A DNA stretch of 64,000 bases, from NCBI RefSeq assembly GCF_000949255.1, contig NZ_JXUW01000007.1, forward strand, positions 1 to 64,000, read 5' to 3'. Of this stretch, positions 46,445 to 55,206 are shown piece after piece. The notes under the pieces were generated by a model, which was not told the origin of the DNA, did not search any database, and saw only the letters and a list, made by a program, of their open reading frames with translations. Origin of the DNA: Ferrimicrobium acidiphilum DSM 19497. GTDB taxonomy: Bacteria > Actinomycetota > Acidimicrobiia > Acidimicrobiales > Acidimicrobiaceae. Positions within the stretch are counted from its first letter, which is position 1; the number at the start of each line of letters is the position of its first letter. A program made the position numbers and the translations under genes.

Positions 46445-46822
46445 TCTAGTCGTAGCGAGCCCACCGTTGCGCGGCACAACATGCCTATCAGTGGTGGGTA
46501 CCTAACCGCGAGGTGTCGGTCCGTTGCTGGCAACAGCTGCCTACCATAAACTAGCGCTGCGCTGGGTATTGTCTCAATTGGCCGCAGGACATCCTATTCA
46601 GGGGCTTCTGCGGCGTTCGGGTTACGACACGTGCGAGTAGAGCTCAACCGCACCCATCCTGGGACACCCGAGCTCATCGAGCACTTTGTCGGGCTCCTTG
46701 TGAACGAACATGCACAGGTTGGCGCTGGAGTTCCTCACCAAATGGGACACACCACTCTGCTTGCCTCTGCCGCTTGTAGCGTATCGATTTGTTCGGCCGC
46801 CAATCTGCGATAGATACTCAAA
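46445..46822. other. Intergenic stretch, no gene seen
   Basis: A frame at 46631-46813 exists but lacks any family features. The stretch ends where the 202-bp tRNA-flank repeat begins. Confidence 0.35.
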
Positions 46823-47024
46823 TGTCGACGAGTCTTCTCTTTCCTAGTTTTCTGATCTTCTATTTGAGTTGGGAATGAATCCCCTTGTGCTCTCGTGGAG
46901 AGTGTCACACTTTAATTCGTGACATTTTTAGAAATCAACTCTCGGAGTCATTGGAGTAATATGGCCTCTGAGCTGGGATAATAAGCGCGCTCGGAGAGAT
47001 TCGAACTCCCAACCTTCTGATCCG
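46823..47024. repeat. Left copy of the 202-bp direct repeat containing a tRNA-Arg end
   Basis: It matches 62900-63101 with about 14 mismatches and no gaps by eye (about 93%). The last 40 bp (46985-47024) are the 3' end of the tRNA-Arg gene and are identical in both copies; the rest is the DNA flanking the tRNA 3' end. The arrangement is that of an integration-site duplication. Confidence 0.85.
46985..47024 (-). pseudogene. 3' fragment of tRNA-Arg(ACG)
   Basis: Forty bases identical to the acceptor 3' strand, T arm, variable loop and start of the anticodon stem of the intact tRNA at 63063-63135. The 5' half is missing and repeat copy A follows directly, so it cannot give a tRNA. Confidence 0.9.
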
Positions 47025-47374
47025 AAGTTGGCCCTTGAGCCCTTAAATAAAGGTCATGAGTTTGCATCAGCGCAGCTCAGAGCAGGTATTGTGTTCAGCA
47101 GTTGTCGGGAACACTCATGGTTGTTCAAGATTCCGTGACATTTTCTGTGACACAAATTGGTAGCCATGTCAGGCGTAGCAAAGCTCTCACCCGCATCCGG
47201 AGTGGACAACACCTCTTGGTCTCCAGCAGCAAGATTGCCCGGCATAAGTCTAGCGCCCACCATAACTGGTCGCTTCTGAAGTCGGATCGGTTTTCACTTC
47301 AAAACACGCTTCCCGTGTCTATTATGGTCTGTCCTCTCACATGAGAGGTGGATCTCATAGGGTTCACCACTCCA
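47025..47374 (+). repeat. Dispersed 350-bp repeat, copy A
   Basis: Copies lie at 47025-47374, 53879-54218 and 61620-61881, with a fragment at 31855-31912. The repeat begins AGTTGGC and ends CACTCCA. Its right part holds overlapping palindromes, CCTCTCACATGAGAGG and ATGAGAGGTGGATCTCAT. A short frame (SVTFSVTQIG, AHHNWSLLKSDRF) is shared but is frameshifted in each copy. No transposase; it looks like a non-autonomous element. Confidence 0.8.
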
Positions 47375-47550
47375 GGTGCAAGCGCTCGCGTATGCTCATA
47401 GGTCGTTTGCAGACTGAGAGTACGACAAATAAGGATGATCGTTCATCCCCACCCTCAATGGACGATGTTTGCGCTCTCGCTCGATCATATGAATGAGGTA
47501 GGCGACAAGCGGCCTGCGAAAGTGGGAGGTAGTCCAGCGAGGGGACGTAG

Positions 47551-47585
47551 TAGGGGCTGGAGTCCCGAAGGATCTCAGCCCCTAT
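47551..47585 (-). terminator. Hairpin terminator after formaldehyde dehydrogenase
   Basis: TAGGGGCTG (47551-47559) pairs with CAGCCCCTA, and an inner GAG/CC stem closes a CGAA loop. It lies 24 bp beyond the fdhA stop. No T-run is seen, so it may be an RNA-stabilising end. Confidence 0.6.
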
Positions 47586-47608
47586 CGCTCAGGTAACTAT
47601 GGGTTGTA

Positions 47609-48826
47609 TTACGACCGCAGTAGACCGTGGGGATCGAGGACGAACTTCTTGGCTACCCCCTTGTCAAAGTCGCTGTAGCCTTCAGGGGCTTTATCAAGGG
47701 GAAGTACGGTTGCATTCACTGCCTTTGCAATTTGGCATTTGTCGTGCAGGATAGCCATCATGAGTTCGCGATTGTAGCTCATCACTGGGCACTGCCCGGT
47801 AGTGAAGGAGTGCGATTTCGCCCAACCCAATCCAAGTCGTACCTTGAGCGAACCGATCTTCGCCTCTTCGTCGATGCCGCCTGGATCACCAGTTACGTAA
47901 AGTCCTGGGATACCGAGCGATGCTCCTGCTCGCGCTACCGTCATGATGTCATTTAGGACGGTAGCCGGGGCTTCACCTGCTCCGGCGCCGTGCCCCTTGG
48001 CTTCGAAGCCCACGCAGTCTACTGCCGCATCGACCTCCGGTTCACCAACTAGCTCAGCTATCATGTCCGAGAGTGGCACGTCGTTCCGAAGATCTACAGT
48101 TTCACAACCAAAGCTCCTAGCCTGGGCAAGACGGTCAGGGTTCATATCTCCGACGATCACGACAGCCGCCCCGAGCAATTGCGACGCATGCGCCGAGGCG
48201 AGTCCAACTGGTCCGGCGCCAGCGATATAGACAACCGAGCCAGTGCCGACACCGGCCTGTACGGCTCCGTGATAACCGGTTGGGAAGATATCGGACAACA
48301 TCGTCAGATCGAGGATCTTCTCCATAGCTTGAGCCTTGTCCGGAAATCTGAGCAGGTTGAAATCGGCATAGGGTACCATGACATACTCGGCCTGACCACC
48401 GACCCAGCCTCCCATATCTACATAACCATAAGCAGATCCGGGTCGATCAGGGTTCACATTTTCGCAGATTCCAGTCTTGCGTTCTTTACAGTTACGGCAC
48501 CTTCCACATGCGATGTTGAACGGAACGGAGACGAGGTCACCTACCTTGATGAACTCTACATCAGGTCCGGCCTCGACTACCTCACCAGTGATCTCGTGTC
48601 CGAGCACCAAGTTTGGGGGAGCCGTCGTGCGCCCACGAACCATGTGCTGGTCGCTTCCGCAAATGTTGGTAGACACTACCTTCAATATGACCCCGTGAGG
48701 ACACTTGCGGCCGACGTTTACAGGATTAACCCCAGGGCCATCCTGTAGTTCCAACTTCGGATAGTCGATCGTCTGGATCTCTACTTTGCCCGGAGCTATA
48801 TAAGCTACTGCCTTATTGCCTGCCAT
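47609..48826 (-). CDS. fdhA: Glutathione-independent formaldehyde dehydrogenase
   Basis: A 405-residue zinc alcohol-dehydrogenase family enzyme close to Pseudomonas FdhA and formaldehyde dismutase. Catalytic zinc ligands are C56 (NICGSDQH) and H77 (GHEITGE); structural zinc cysteines are C107, C110, C113 and C121 (CGRCRNCKERKTGIC). The NAD site is AGAGPVGLA. This subgroup keeps NAD bound and oxidises free formaldehyde to formate without glutathione or mycothiol. The ATG at 48826 has an ideal GGAGG site 7 bp upstream. It is the last of a minus-strand series with the aquaporin, two-component system and Fe-alcohol dehydrogenase, pointing to a primary alcohol/aldehyde route. Confidence 0.9.
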   Translation of the reverse strand: MAGNKAVAYIAPGKVEIQTIDYPKLELQDGPGVNPVNVGRKCPHGVILKVVSTNICGSDQHMVRGRTTAPPNLVLGHEITGEVVEAGPDVEFIKVGDLVSVPFNIACGRCRNCKERKTGICENVNPDRPGSAYGYVDMGGWVGGQAEYVMVPYADFNLLRFPDKAQAMEKILDLTMLSDIFPTGYHGAVQAGVGTGSVVYIAGAGPVGLASAHASQLLGAAVVIVGDMNPDRLAQARSFGCETVDLRNDVPLSDMIAELVGEPEVDAAVDCVGFEAKGHGAGAGEAPATVLNDIMTVARAGASLGIPGLYVTGDPGGIDEEAKIGSLKVRLGLGWAKSHSFTTGQCPVMSYNRELMMAILHDKCQIAKAVNATVLPLDKAPEGYSDFDKGVAKKFVLDPHGLLRS

Positions 48827-48930
48827 GTTATTTCCTCCTAGTCGTAGTTGCCTTGATAGAATTCCGATCCCGTCTCACAACGGTGATCACAGCACGGGTA
48901 GCAAGCAAGGCTCCTCACTGCCCGACTTCT

Positions 48931-49794
48931 TTAACTCGCCTCTGACGAGACTCCGCGCGCTTTGATGGCAATCCACGGATATATGCCAGCGACGGCGGCA
49001 GCACCAACCAGCTGAGCGACGATATAGACGAGCAATACGTTCCAATGGAACGCCAGACCGAGGGCTGCGTCAGCAATCATAGGTCCAGCGGTTCGTGCGG
49101 GGTTGATGCCCGCACCGGAGACATTGCCGAGCAGAATGATGAGTCCGGCAATGTTGAGCGCGATGATCAGGCCGGCCCACCCGGTGGGTGCCTTTTTATT
49201 GATAGCTAATCCATAGACGCCGAGCACCAATGCGAACGTGCCAATCATCTCCGCTACACCGGCGCGCCACAGTGGCACGCCTGGAAATGGGCCTGGCGCA
49301 CCGAGCCCACCGATCGCCCATGCTTGGTGGCCGTAGACTAGGGCGATAGCGAAGGCTCCGAGGGTACCGCCGATCAGCTGAGCTACCCAATATGCCACTG
49401 CTTCACGGAGGGAGATATGCCGACGTAGGAGCAGCGCGAATGTTACTGCCGGATTGATGTGTGCCCCGCTCACGTGGCCAAACACGTATATCATTGTCAT
49501 GATCGCAAAAGCAAAAGCCAATCCGATGGCTAGCCAATCACCCATACCGCCGAGTGCACCGATACCGATATCGTTAGGGTTGCCAAACGTAGGCGCTTTG
49601 TGCCCAAGGATAAGCGTCACGGCTGCAGTTCCCGCTCCAACGAAGACCAGGAAGAAGATCCCCAGCGCCTCAGCTGCGGCCTTCTGAGGTAATGACCATC
49701 GTTCCTCTTCCACACGCCCCCCATTCATTAGATGCCGTTGATCGGTCGCGGACTGTCTTTGCTCTCGACTCAGTCGTTTGAGCGGCAAAGACAA
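48931..49794 (-). CDS. Aquaporin/MIP-family channel
   Basis: A 287-residue channel with six helices and two NPA boxes, N114PA (HINPAVTF) and N231PA (GINPARTAGP). The residue after NPAR is Thr, not the Asp of glycerol facilitators, so water or another small neutral solute is more likely than glycerol. The frame begins at TTG 49794; ATG 49728 (MNGGRVEEERWS) is equally possible, and neither has a good ribosome binding site. It lies between the two-component system and fdhA on the same strand; passage of a small alcohol or aldehyde hydrate is conceivable but not shown. Confidence 0.82.
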   Translation of the reverse strand: MSLPLKRLSREQRQSATDQRHLMNGGRVEEERWSLPQKAAAEALGIFFLVFVGAGTAAVTLILGHKAPTFGNPNDIGIGALGGMGDWLAIGLAFAFAIMTMIYVFGHVSGAHINPAVTFALLLRRHISLREAVAYWVAQLIGGTLGAFAIALVYGHQAWAIGGLGAPGPFPGVPLWRAGVAEMIGTFALVLGVYGLAINKKAPTGWAGLIIALNIAGLIILLGNVSGAGINPARTAGPMIADAALGLAFHWNVLLVYIVAQLVGAAAVAGIYPWIAIKARGVSSEAS

Positions 49795-49837
49795 CTCTAC
49801 GCTTGAGGCACGGATGTTTAGAGAGGAGAATGGCCAG

Positions 49838-49887
49838 TTCTCGGTACCTATTGGTTAGTCATTCACTAGCCAATAGATACCGAAGAA
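49838..49887. promoter_or_regulatory. Long near-perfect hairpin upstream of the aquaporin gene
   Basis: GGTACCTATTGGTTAG (from 49843) pairs with CTAGCCAATAGATACC (to 49881), with TTC/GAA extending the stem at both ends and a 7-nt loop. It has two mismatches or wobbles in about 18 bp. No T-run follows on either strand, so it is more likely a processing or control element than a simple terminator. Confidence 0.55.
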
Positions 49888-50099
49888 AAGCTACGCAGCT
49901 CCTATGGACTGTGGAGGCTTGAGCAACCAAGTGTCAAGACACCTGGCATCCCCGAGGAGACACTGAGACACTGCCTAGACTTGGTTGACTCCAACGTTTC
50001 GGTCTTACTTAGACGTTCCATCTCGGTCAATTAACTGGTATCATTAGGCTCTGATCTCTGCAAGTGTGCTCAGTAGGCAATCACTAACAGCAACCCTTT
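49888..50099. other. Rest of the aquaporin-regulator intergenic region
   Basis: Contains a short inverted repeat GTGTC-AA-GACAC near 49930; no gene. Confidence 0.3.
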
Positions 50100-50135
50100 C
50101 AGTCCGAAATGAGCCCTCAGTCCGAAATGAGCCCT
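50100..50135. repeat. Tandem 18-bp duplication over the response-regulator stop
   Basis: CAGTCCGAAATGAGCCCT occurs twice in a row (50100-50117, 50118-50135). The stop codon of the response regulator (50117-50119) falls at the join, so the duplication left the protein's end unchanged. Confidence 0.9.
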
Positions 50136-50776
50136 AACCTGGTCGCGACAAAGACCATTTCCGCACGGTGGGTGACCCCAAGGTTGTGGTTAATCCGTCG
50201 AAGGTGATACTTCACTGTGCTCTCGCTGAGGAAGCATTGTTTGGCGATTTCGACATTTGTGAGGCCTTGTGCGACTAGGCGCACGATCTCAGTCTCTCGT
50301 TCTGACAGGGATGCCGTGCCGTCTTCTGCTCCAGAGCCGACAGACCCTACTAGCAAACTGACTGCTTGGTTGTCGAAGCCCACTTCACCTGCATGGACCG
50401 CCCGCACAATCTTGAGAAGATCCTCAGCGTCTACTTCTTTCTGAACATATCCGCTGGCACCGAGCTTGATCGCTTCAAGAAGCAATTGCCGATTAAGGAA
50501 TGCGGTGAAGATGATGACGCGGGCTGTGGAGTTAGCCGCCACTATCTCACGACAGACCTTGAACCCCTCATCCGGTTTTGAGGCTCCGAGCTTAAGATCC
50601 AAGAGGACGATGTCGGGATTGACATCTGCCACGACCGCAAGGGCCTCTGTAGGATTGCTCGCCTGTCCGGCCACCATGATGTCCGGTTCGAGTTCCAGTA
50701 CCGCCTGTAGTCCGTGACGAACGATGGCATGGTCATCGATCATGACGACTCGTATGGGGTCGAGGGGGGCTAACAT
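50117..50776 (-). CDS. NarL/LuxR-type response regulator
   Basis: A 219-residue response regulator. The receiver domain has the acidic pair D14/D15 (VMIDDHAIVRHG), phosphorylatable D60 (IVLLDLKLG) and the switch lysine in GYVQKEVDAEDL. The C-terminal GerE helix-turn-helix is LSERETEIVRLVAQGLTNVE then IAKQCFLSESTVKYHLRRI. Its start overlaps the sensor kinase stop by 7 bp, so they form a pair. Control of the neighbouring alcohol dehydrogenase is the obvious guess, as in Pseudomonas alcohol regulons where NarL-type regulators control Fe-alcohol dehydrogenases and formaldehyde enzymes. Confidence 0.9.
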   Translation of the reverse strand: MLAPLDPIRVVMIDDHAIVRHGLQAVLELEPDIMVAGQASNPTEALAVVADVNPDIVLLDLKLGASKPDEGFKVCREIVAANSTARVIIFTAFLNRQLLLEAIKLGASGYVQKEVDAEDLLKIVRAVHAGEVGFDNQAVSLLVGSVGSGAEDGTASLSERETEIVRLVAQGLTNVEIAKQCFLSESTVKYHLRRINHNLGVTHRAEMVFVATRLGLISD

Positions 50777-52182
50777 AGCGGTGGCTCCTCGGATGTGTGC
50801 CTTCGAACTGACGCCACGAGGGTCAGGCGAATACCGCCTCCGTGCCTTGGAGCTACTTCGAGATGGCCGCCAAGTTCGGCTACCCGTTGGCGCATGCCGC
50901 TGATTCCACTTGATATATGGTCGCTGTTTAGCAGAAGTTCCTGAAGCGTGGCGAGGTCAGAACTGCTGTCATCTGCTACAGAGATGCGCAGCGTCCGCGT
51001 GGATGCCCAAAGGGACACCCAAATGTGTTTCGCGTTGCCGTGGCGCATTGCGTTGAAGATCGCCTCTTGAACGAAGTGAAATGCGGTATGTTCCTCGGTC
51101 GGTAGTAGTAGTGCGAGTGCCCCGTGTTGACGTACCGTTAGCTGGATCTGAGACTGAAGCATCTGAGCCAGGTTTTGGAGGGCGGCGAACAGGCCACCGT
51201 TTTCTCCCGTCATACACGAGAGTTCAAAAATGGTGGTCCGTACTCGTGCAAGTGCGCTGCGACTGAGTTCGTGAGTAGATGTGAGCCGTTCGAAAAGAGC
51301 TCCTTTTGGGTCCACTGTGCGTCGACACCATTCGAGATTCATCCCGATACTTATCAAGTGCTGAACGACGCTATCGTGAAGTTCGGTAGCGATTCGAGTG
51401 CGTTCGGATGCGATAAGGTGGTGCTGTCGTTCTTGCAGAAGTTCAAGACGAGTCGTTTGGAGCTGCTTAGACTTTTCGCTGGCATCCTTCCTCTCGCGGG
51501 CTGCCTCTTTGCGAAGAAACTCGCTCTCACGATAGAATGCGACATTGCGTACCGATACTACGATCTGCTGCGCTAAGATCTGCAGGATAGCGATGTCGGC
51601 CCGGTCGACGAGAGATGGTCGTCGGAGTAGGACGACTAAGACTCCCAGCTCGGTATCCTCAGCCAAGAGGGGCACGGCAAGGCCAACACAGAGCAGGCTG
51701 GTTATTGCATCCTGGATCAGGGCGACTCGTTTGGAGTTCTCGGTTAGCTGCACGGGGGTGCGTGAGCGTACGGCAGCCGAGGCGAGGCGGTCAGCAAGTG
51801 GTGGCAAGGGGTCGTCCCCGATGACTTCGATGCCTTCGACTAGTGCTATGGTCTCAAACGGTGTACTGTCTCCGTGAGGTGCACCAGGAATTATCGCAAC
51901 AAAATTGGCATCAAAGTGGCGTGAAGCAGCGAGCAGGACCGCTCCATCAAGATCGCGGGCGCCTTCGGCGGTAGCGCAGAATGCGGTAGAAATCTCCCGA
52001 AGTGCGGTGATTGAACGCTCTAAGTCAGCTTCGGTGCGTCGCCATGCCGCATAAAAGTTCGACTTGCTTGAGTGCACTCCGGTGAGGTGCTCAAGCCACT
52101 CGTCACCCTCTCGGTCGGGAGGGCCTGGCAACTGATCATTAGTAGGTGACTCAGAGCGCTGCGACACAGATCTCACAGACAT
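50770..52182 (-). CDS. Soluble GAF-domain sensor histidine kinase (NarX/DegS type)
   Basis: A 470-residue kinase without membrane helices. A GAF-like domain spans about 80-220 (GLAVPLLAEDTELGVLVVLL), a coiled coil follows (REREKAAR-like charge run near 230-255), then HisKA_3 with the phospho-accepting His in ELHDSVVQHLISIG and an HATPase domain (FHFVQEAIFNAMRHG as N box, ISVADDSSSDL, GISGMRQRVAELGG as G2 box). It must sense an internal signal such as a metabolite or redox state. The start at 52182 lies 32 bp inside the alcohol dehydrogenase gene, and the stop overlaps the response regulator, so all three are one operon. Confidence 0.88.
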   Translation of the reverse strand: MSVRSVSQRSESPTNDQLPGPPDREGDEWLEHLTGVHSSKSNFYAAWRRTEADLERSITALREISTAFCATAEGARDLDGAVLLAASRHFDANFVAIIPGAPHGDSTPFETIALVEGIEVIGDDPLPPLADRLASAAVRSRTPVQLTENSKRVALIQDAITSLLCVGLAVPLLAEDTELGVLVVLLRRPSLVDRADIAILQILAQQIVVSVRNVAFYRESEFLRKEAARERKDASEKSKQLQTTRLELLQERQHHLIASERTRIATELHDSVVQHLISIGMNLEWCRRTVDPKGALFERLTSTHELSRSALARVRTTIFELSCMTGENGGLFAALQNLAQMLQSQIQLTVRQHGALALLLPTEEHTAFHFVQEAIFNAMRHGNAKHIWVSLWASTRTLRISVADDSSSDLATLQELLLNSDHISSGISGMRQRVAELGGHLEVAPRHGGGIRLTLVASVRRHTSEEPPLC

Positions 52183-53383
52183 CCTCAGCCGTCAGTGCTC
52201 GCGGATTGGTGGTTATGTAGGCATCGTGGAGTGCGTTTTCGGCGAACCTTGGTATATGTTCTCTCCTCACTCCGATCGAGCTGAGGTTGCTTGGTATCCC
52301 TACCTCAGCCGCTATATGCTGCACCCGGTCGGCAAGAAGTTCGACAGTACACCGTGGATTGGATAGGTCCGCCGTGATGCCAAGTGCTTCGGCTATATCC
52401 AAATAACGGTACGGGTGAGTCGCGCCATTAAACCTAATAACGTGTGGTAGCAGTATTGCATTCAACATTCCGTGATGCAGATCTAGAAAACCTCCGATTT
52501 GGTGAGAGATGGCGTGTGTGGCACCTAAGAGGGCATTGGAAAAGGCGAGGCCCGCCTGCAAGCTCGCACGGGCGACTCCCTCTCGAGCGGCAAGATCGTT
52601 AGGGTTCTCAAGCGACACAAACAGGTGCTTGGAGATGCTCTGGACTGCCGAGAGGGCATGAGCATCCCCCAAAAAGTTGGCTCCTTTCGACACATAGGCC
52701 TCTATCGCGTGGGCAAGGGCGTCAATGGCTGTGTACGCGCTGATGTCCTGAGGCATCGTGGTCAGTAGATACGGGTCTGTGATAGAGATGTCGGGGACAA
52801 GGACCCGGCCGCCTATGGTTACCTTCAGTCGTCGAGTGGTATCGGTTACGACACAGAACTGTGAAACATCTGCGCCTGTTCCTCCGGTTGTTGGCACCAT
52901 TACCATCGGTGGAACCGGAGATGTGATTCGATCCACGCCCTCGTAGTCAAGAATACCGCCCTCGTTGGTGCTAAGTACTGCAATTGCCTTTGCGGCGTCG
53001 ATAGGACTGCCGCCGCCGATGGCGACAACGGAGTCGCAGGCGGTTTCGCGGAAACGTTCCAGACCGCGAGCGACATCGGTATCCTTCGTATTTGAGCTCA
53101 CCCCGTCCCATACGGTGGCCTCGACGCCGGATTCGCCGATGTGTACGAGAGCGCGTTCTACCCATCCGGCAGCGCAGACGCCCGGGTCAGTCACCAGTAG
53201 GGGATGTGTCGCCCCAGTACGCCGTAGCGCATCCCCAACCTCGGCAAGCGATCCGACACCGAAGATAATCTCAGGCACCAAGTATTTGAGCATGCGATGT
53301 CTCGGATATGTCGTTATCTTCTTACCCGTTAGCAGTTCGTCGATATCCTTTTGACCTGGCATCACTGCAATCGTTCGTGCCAC
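52151..53383 (-). CDS. Iron-dependent (group III) alcohol dehydrogenase
   Basis: A 410-residue Fe-ADH. The NAD-binding motif is AIGGGSPIDAAKAIA, and metal ligands are visible in TAIDALAHAIEAYVSKGAN and HAISHQIGGFLDLHHGM (Asp and three His). PTTGGTGADVSQF is a further family signature. Group III enzymes oxidise methanol, ethanol, butanol or 1,3-propanediol. A start at GTG 53383 follows AGGGGA by 5 bp. It overlaps the sensor kinase by 32 bp and leads the operon ADH-kinase-regulator. With fdhA 3.3 kb downstream it could turn methanol into formaldehyde and on to formate; ethanol is an equally open substrate. Confidence 0.88.
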   Translation of the reverse strand: MARTIAVMPGQKDIDELLTGKKITTYPRHRMLKYLVPEIIFGVGSLAEVGDALRRTGATHPLLVTDPGVCAAGWVERALVHIGESGVEATVWDGVSSNTKDTDVARGLERFRETACDSVVAIGGGSPIDAAKAIAVLSTNEGGILDYEGVDRITSPVPPMVMVPTTGGTGADVSQFCVVTDTTRRLKVTIGGRVLVPDISITDPYLLTTMPQDISAYTAIDALAHAIEAYVSKGANFLGDAHALSAVQSISKHLFVSLENPNDLAAREGVARASLQAGLAFSNALLGATHAISHQIGGFLDLHHGMLNAILLPHVIRFNGATHPYRYLDIAEALGITADLSNPRCTVELLADRVQHIAAEVGIPSNLSSIGVRREHIPRFAENALHDAYITTNPRALTAEDVCEICVAAL

Positions 53384-53445
53384 GACTTCCCCTTTTCGCG
53401 TCCCGGTAAGAACTGATGATAGCAGATCAGATTGGTCAAGCGTTA

Positions 53446-53890
53446 TCAGATGACTTCGGTATAAAAGACATCGCGGTTGCAGTCGGCGACGAGCTGGCGT
53501 CGATCCCCGAGGGCCTCAGCAAAGAATGCGGCTAAGTTTTCTTGGGTATAAGAGGCGCCGCGCTTGTTGGCACCTTTCCCGATGGTGGCACAGTCGCCGG
53601 AGACGAAGGCAAGATCGTTGGCCCGACGGACGAAGTGGATGCTTCAGGATACAAAATTTTGGCCTGGGCGAGACCTTCGTTGTAGTTGCTATAGGCGTTC
53701 AGCAAAGGTACGGATAGCTCCCTTGATGGTGGCCCAGTAGACGGACGTGGCAACGGCGTGAGTGGCTTCCGCATCACCCAAATCCGGGTGGCCAGCCGAA
53801 GGTTCTTCGGAGCCGAAGTGGTAATCAGAGGCATCACGAATCTTACGTGCATCAGAGTGCCTCGCGGATACTGGCGGCAAGTTGGCTCTA
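53446..53890 (-). pseudogene. Unrecognised broken gene, three frames
   Basis: The minus strand reads as one protein split by two frameshifts: ARKIRDASDYHFGSEEPSAG then TSVYWATIKGAIRTFAERL; YNEGLAQAKILYPEAS; and FVSGDCATIGKGANKRG then ENLAAFFAEALGDRRQLVAD, CNRDVFYTEVI. The composition is that of a real protein and the stop codons fall at the frame changes. I do not recognise the family. It lies directly upstream of the Fe-ADH operon and abuts repeat copy B, which probably truncated its 5' end. Confidence 0.55.
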
Positions 53891-54218
53891 GAGCTCTTAA
53901 ATAAAGGTCATGAGTTTGCATCAGTGCAGCTCTGAGCTGGTATTGTGTTCAGCAGTTGTCGGGAACATTCAGGATTCCGTGACATTTTCTGTGACACGAA
54001 TTGGTAGCCAAGTAGATCGCAGCAAGGCTCTCAACTACATCCGGACTGGACAACACCTGATGCTCTCCAGCAGCAAGATTGCCCGGCATGAGTCTAGCGC
54101 CCACCATAACTGGTCGCTTCTGAAGTCGGATCGGTTTTCACTTCAAAACACGCTTCCCGTGTCTATTATGGTCTGTCCTCCCACATGAGAGGTGGATCTC
54201 ATAGGGTTCACCACTCCA
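53879..54218 (+). repeat. Dispersed 350-bp repeat, copy B
   Basis: Matches copy A (47025-47374) from AGTTGGC to CACTCCA, with a 10-bp deletion near 53972 and scattered substitutions; the last 130 bp are almost identical. It begins within the broken gene on its left and ends where an IS3 relic begins. Confidence 0.85.
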
Positions 54219-54261
54219 CCCCCTGTCGCCATACGATGGATATGCAGATCGCGGGTCACTC

Positions 54262-54549
54262 TCCCATGCAAAGAAAGTCGTCGCTGCTCTCAGAATGGTG
54301 ACCGTCTGTTCGAGCTCGGCGTTCCTTCGCTTGAGTTCGCGGATCCAAGCGGCCTGCTCAGTGCGACGCCCTCTCTTGGTCGGTATCGACCCGACTTTGA
54401 CGCACCCACTTACGGCGCGTCTCGGCGCTCATCCCGAGGAGAGCTGGGACCGTGGTGATCGCTGCCCATTCCGAAGAGTAGTCGCTCCGGTGATCGATTA
54501 CCAGTCGAACCGCCTTCTCCTTTGTCTCCTTATCCCATCTCTTTGCCAT
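54262..54549 (-). pseudogene. IS3-family OrfA relic
   Basis: MAKRWDKETKEKAVRLVIDH, WAAITTVPALLGMSAETRRK and WVRQSRVDTDQ run in one frame from ATG 54549; a frame change near 54360 leads to EQAAWIRELKRRNAELEQTV followed by TILRAATTFFA, the usual OrfA end. OrfB is absent. Confidence 0.8.
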
Positions 54550-54592
54550 GATGCCATCCTTATCGCTAAAGAAGGTGTGCACCAAATCCGGG

Positions 54593-54973
54593 TTGGCTCA
54601 AGGCGAGGTGTGTTACCTCGACTACGCGGGCATGAGCGTACCCATCTATGATCCAGTCACCAAAGCGGTAGCCTTCATGGCAGCCATCCTTGTCGCTACT
54701 CTTGCCTACTTTGGCTACAACTATGCCAAGGCTGAGCGGGCTCAATCCGAGGAGTGCTTTGTCAATGGGATCGTACGGGCCCTCACCTTCTTTGGGGGTG
54801 TGGTGGCCACCCTGTTGCCAGATAACTTGAGGGCAGAAGTCATCAGCCACACGCAAACGACTATCCGGCCCTCTCGGGCAATCATGGGAGTGGCTAGCTA
54901 TTACCAACTCTTCGTAGATCCAACGCGGGTTCGCCGGCCCCGCGATAAGGCCAAAGTCGACTCTCGGCGATAA
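54593..54973 (+). pseudogene. istA: IS21-family IstA fragment
   Basis: The frame matches the integrase core of IstA: GEVCYLDYAGMSVPIYDPVT with the first catalytic Asp, then FFGGVVATLLPDNLRAEVIS with the second Asp (PDN), and RRPRDKAKVDS, where the catalytic Glu of the usual KAKVE is replaced by Asp. Both ends are missing. It is a different IS21 copy from the relic at 39.7 kb. Confidence 0.75.
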
Positions 54974-55170
54974 GAGTGTGAACAGTTGGTCGATAGTGAT
55001 CTTGCTGAAGTCGCTGGTTGTCGAAAAATTCAGTGACCACTTCCCACGTGGCTCGGCTAGGACCGACCCAAAGGATCGGTCAAGCCTTCTACATGACTGA
55101 GGTTCTGTAGCTGCTCGATGCTCGGGGCAATCCGCCGCAGCGGCCACGGCGGCCAATTTTACGTATCTCC

Positions 55171-55199
55171 TTGACTTTCATCCAACAAAGCGTTAGACT
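55171..55199 (+). promoter_or_regulatory. Promoter of the iclR-type gene
   Basis: TTGACT (55171-55176), a 17-bp spacer and TAGACT (55194-55199) form a good promoter. The first start codon in frame, GTG 55207, lies 7 nt after the -10, so the message is probably leaderless and a TTG start at 55171 is excluded. Confidence 0.7.
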
Positions 55200-55206
55200 T
55201 CCCCGT

